From NCBI GenBank assembly GCA_902579395.1, contig CACHGK010000005.1:1-64000 (forward strand): 64,000 bases of DNA, given 5' to 3'. The notes below the pieces were generated by a model. It made no database searches, was not told the DNA's origin, and saw only the letters and a program-made list of their open reading frames with translations. Positions 62,787 through 64,000 of this stretch are shown one piece after another. The translations under genes and the position numbers were made by a program. The stretch's first letter is position 1. Every line of letters begins with the position of its first letter. The stretch is from an uncultured Alphaproteobacteria bacterium. Lineage in GTDB: Bacteria; Pseudomonadota; Alphaproteobacteria; Methylaequorales; Methylaequoraceae.

Positions 62787-63605
62787 ATGTATTCTTATTT
62801 TTATTTTATAGCTGCTTTTCTTTTTTTGTTTTTAACAGGCCAAGTAAAAGCTGAATCACCAGAACCTCTAACATGGAAAAATAGTGTCAAAGCCTTAATA
62901 TATGATGAGGGTGAAGAAATATATGACGGTTCGAGTCTCATGAAACTTGAAACTCCCTACAGAGCATTGGATGCCGCTATTGTTCCAATAACTGTAAAAT
63001 TTAATAACAATCAAAGTGCTTCTAAGTATATTAAATCTCTAATTTTGGTAGTTGATGAAAATCCATCTCCAATTGTTGGTAAATTTAATTTTTCTCCAAA
63101 AACAGGTAACCCATCATTAACCACAAGGATAAGAATCGATAAATATACTTATGTTAGGGCAATTGCAGAGTTTAATAATGGAGAAAAATTTATGGTTTCT
63201 AATTTTGTTAAAGCAGCAGGCGGCTGCTCAGCTCCAAGCTTAGCTGATATGGATGCTGTAATGGCTCGGCTGGGAAAAATGAAAATGAAATTTATTAAAA
63301 CTATGGAAACATCCAAAACAATCAACAAAGCTAGATTTTTAATAAGTCATCCTAATTATTCTGGTTTACAATTTAACCAGCTAACAAGGGCAGAAATACC
63401 TGCACATTTTGTTAATTATATAAAAATTGAGCAAGATGGTGAATTAATATTAGAAGCAACTCCAGATATCTCGTTATCAGAGGATCCTTCACTTACTTTC
63501 CATTACTTAAATACCGGAGGACCAATCAAAGTAACAGTTAATGACAGTGAAGGTCAAAAATTTTCTAAAGAATTTTCAATCAGACAGAAATTCTCTAAAC
63601 ATTAA
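62787..63605 (+). CDS. Quinoprotein dehydrogenase-associated SoxYZ-like carrier protein
   Basis: A 272-residue exported protein (signal about 1-22, ending VKAES with start at 62787; the frame opens at 62730). The N-terminal half is SoxY-like and ends in the swinging-arm motif GGCSAP, with the single carrier cysteine. The C-terminal half is SoxZ-like (ARFLISHPNYSGLQ, EIPAHFVNYIKIEQDG). In thiosulfate oxidation SoxY and SoxZ are separate; here they are fused, as in the family that accompanies PQQ alcohol dehydrogenases (TIGR04557 type). Its real cargo is unknown. Confidence 0.87.
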   Translation: MYSYFYFIAAFLFLFLTGQVKAESPEPLTWKNSVKALIYDEGEEIYDGSSLMKLETPYRALDAAIVPITVKFNNNQSASKYIKSLILVVDENPSPIVGKFNFSPKTGNPSLTTRIRIDKYTYVRAIAEFNNGEKFMVSNFVKAAGGCSAPSLADMDAVMARLGKMKMKFIKTMETSKTINKARFLISHPNYSGLQFNQLTRAEIPAHFVNYIKIEQDGELILEATPDISLSEDPSLTFHYLNTGGPIKVTVNDSEGQKFSKEFSIRQKFSKH

Positions 63606-63952
63606 AAACATTCTAGTTCAGAAGCTGCTTGAGCTCTGAATAATTTATCCATTTTTTCTTTAGATAGGCCTACGCTTTTAAATGCTTCTTCTCTAGGACT
63701 TGCACCTTCCCAAAGTCTTGCTATAGCCTCTGCTTGAGCATACTCTTCGTATGATATTCGTTTTGAGATTTCATCAATTGCACAAGAACATTTAGCCATA
63801 AAATCTCTGTTAGAAGCATTAGAACTCATGCAAGCAAAGACAAATTCTGATCTTGCTAGCGTTGGAAAATCATTTGATTTAGAGTTATCAGAAAAAAAGA
63901 GGACCAATCCAAAAAGCATCAAGGATATATTTCTAGTTTTAATATTTATCAT
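63602..63952 (-). CDS. Small cysteine-rich exported protein linked to quinoprotein clusters
   Basis: A 116-residue protein with a signal peptide (about 1-27) and four cysteines in the mature part: FACM, CSC and the penultimate residue. The pattern FVFACMSSN...KCSCAIDEI...ISYEEYAQAE recalls small proteins found beside PQQ dehydrogenase genes. The paired cysteines could bind metal or form disulfides. It ends in a 4-base convergent overlap with the SoxYZ-like gene and has an AAAGGAG ribosome site. Confidence 0.65.
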   Translation of the reverse strand: MINIKTRNISLMLFGLVLFFSDNSKSNDFPTLARSEFVFACMSSNASNRDFMAKCSCAIDEISKRISYEEYAQAEAIARLWEGASPREEAFKSVGLSKEKMDKLFRAQAASELECF

Positions 63953-64000
63953 GATTTGTTATTCTCCTTTCTATTTTTATATTCTTCTCGTAATTCCTTA
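63949..64000 (-). CDS. Possible 3' end of another leftward gene (partial)
   Basis: From the window edge a leftward frame reads KELREEYKNRKENNKS and stops at TGA (63951-63949), which overlaps the ATG of the cysteine-rich protein as ATGA. That coupling is typical of this genome, so a real upstream gene is likely, but only 16 codons are visible and no family can be named. Confidence 0.4.
   Translation of the reverse strand, partial: KELREEYKNRKENNKS

Noticed and set aside
1..64000. Search for CRISPR arrays, transposases, integrases, phage genes and long direct repeats
   Set aside because: None was seen. Repeats found are short and sit in promoters or leaders; the region looks like stable core chromosome.

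Overview
The window reads as a stretch of chromosome from an AT-rich, tightly packed proteobacterium, most probably a free-living marine alphaproteobacterium with a streamlined genome. Most 60-base lines are visibly AT-rich (about 25% GC in one housekeeping line counted by hand). Genes abut or overlap by a few bases, and no insertion sequences, phage genes or CRISPR arrays are seen. Gene order also points this way: membrane cytochrome c / kdsB / pheA, then the SRP RNA gene directly before dnaX-ybaB-recR, and rpmH-rnpA-yidC-engB-argB-(HAD)-dapD-dapE. An AEGEAN-169/HIMB59-like lineage would fit, but the sequence alone does not fix the name.

Layout. 1-7.5 kb: lepA, tRNA-Ser(GGA), small exported or membrane unknowns, a MarR regulator, selO, DUF445, NTF2-like, CIA30, DUF2805-like and TerB-like genes. 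7.5-10.7 kb: a TonB-dependent receptor followed by a very acidic double-PepSY protein. 10.8-20.6 kb: nhaD, an M17 aminopeptidase, the yejABEF peptide importer, hisN-like and a membrane cytochrome c. 20.6-28.2 kb: kdsB, pheA, ffs, dnaX, ybaB, recR, rmuC, def, fmt, truA. 28.2-34.5 kb: an eight-gene leftward operon, rpmH to dapE. 34.6-50 kb: ggt, panBC, a lipoprotein, tRNA-Arg(ACG), nrdAB behind tandem NrdR-like boxes, mscS, recX, an ABC-2 permease, argDF, trkH, apaG, metZ.

50-64 kb is one functional island for lanthanide-dependent methanol oxidation. A lut/ped-type transporter (binding protein, beta-propeller, ATPase, permease) and two exported unknowns lead into pqqABCDE, which makes the PQQ cofactor. 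A type 1 copper protein follows. On the opposite strand lie xoxJ, xoxG (cytochrome cL) and xoxF (PQQ methanol dehydrogenase with the Asp-Tyr-Asp lanthanide signature). The island ends with a SoxYZ-like carrier protein and a small cysteine-rich exported protein.

Points that most deserve a second look: the TonB receptor/PepSY pair 40 kb away as a possible outer-membrane and periplasmic part of lanthanide handling; similar leader architecture in front of pqqA and xoxF; a strong terminator between xoxF and xoxG; two genes (kdsB, yejF) whose only sensible start codon is ATT behind a good ribosome binding site; and an rnpA that starts inside rpmH without a canonical start codon.
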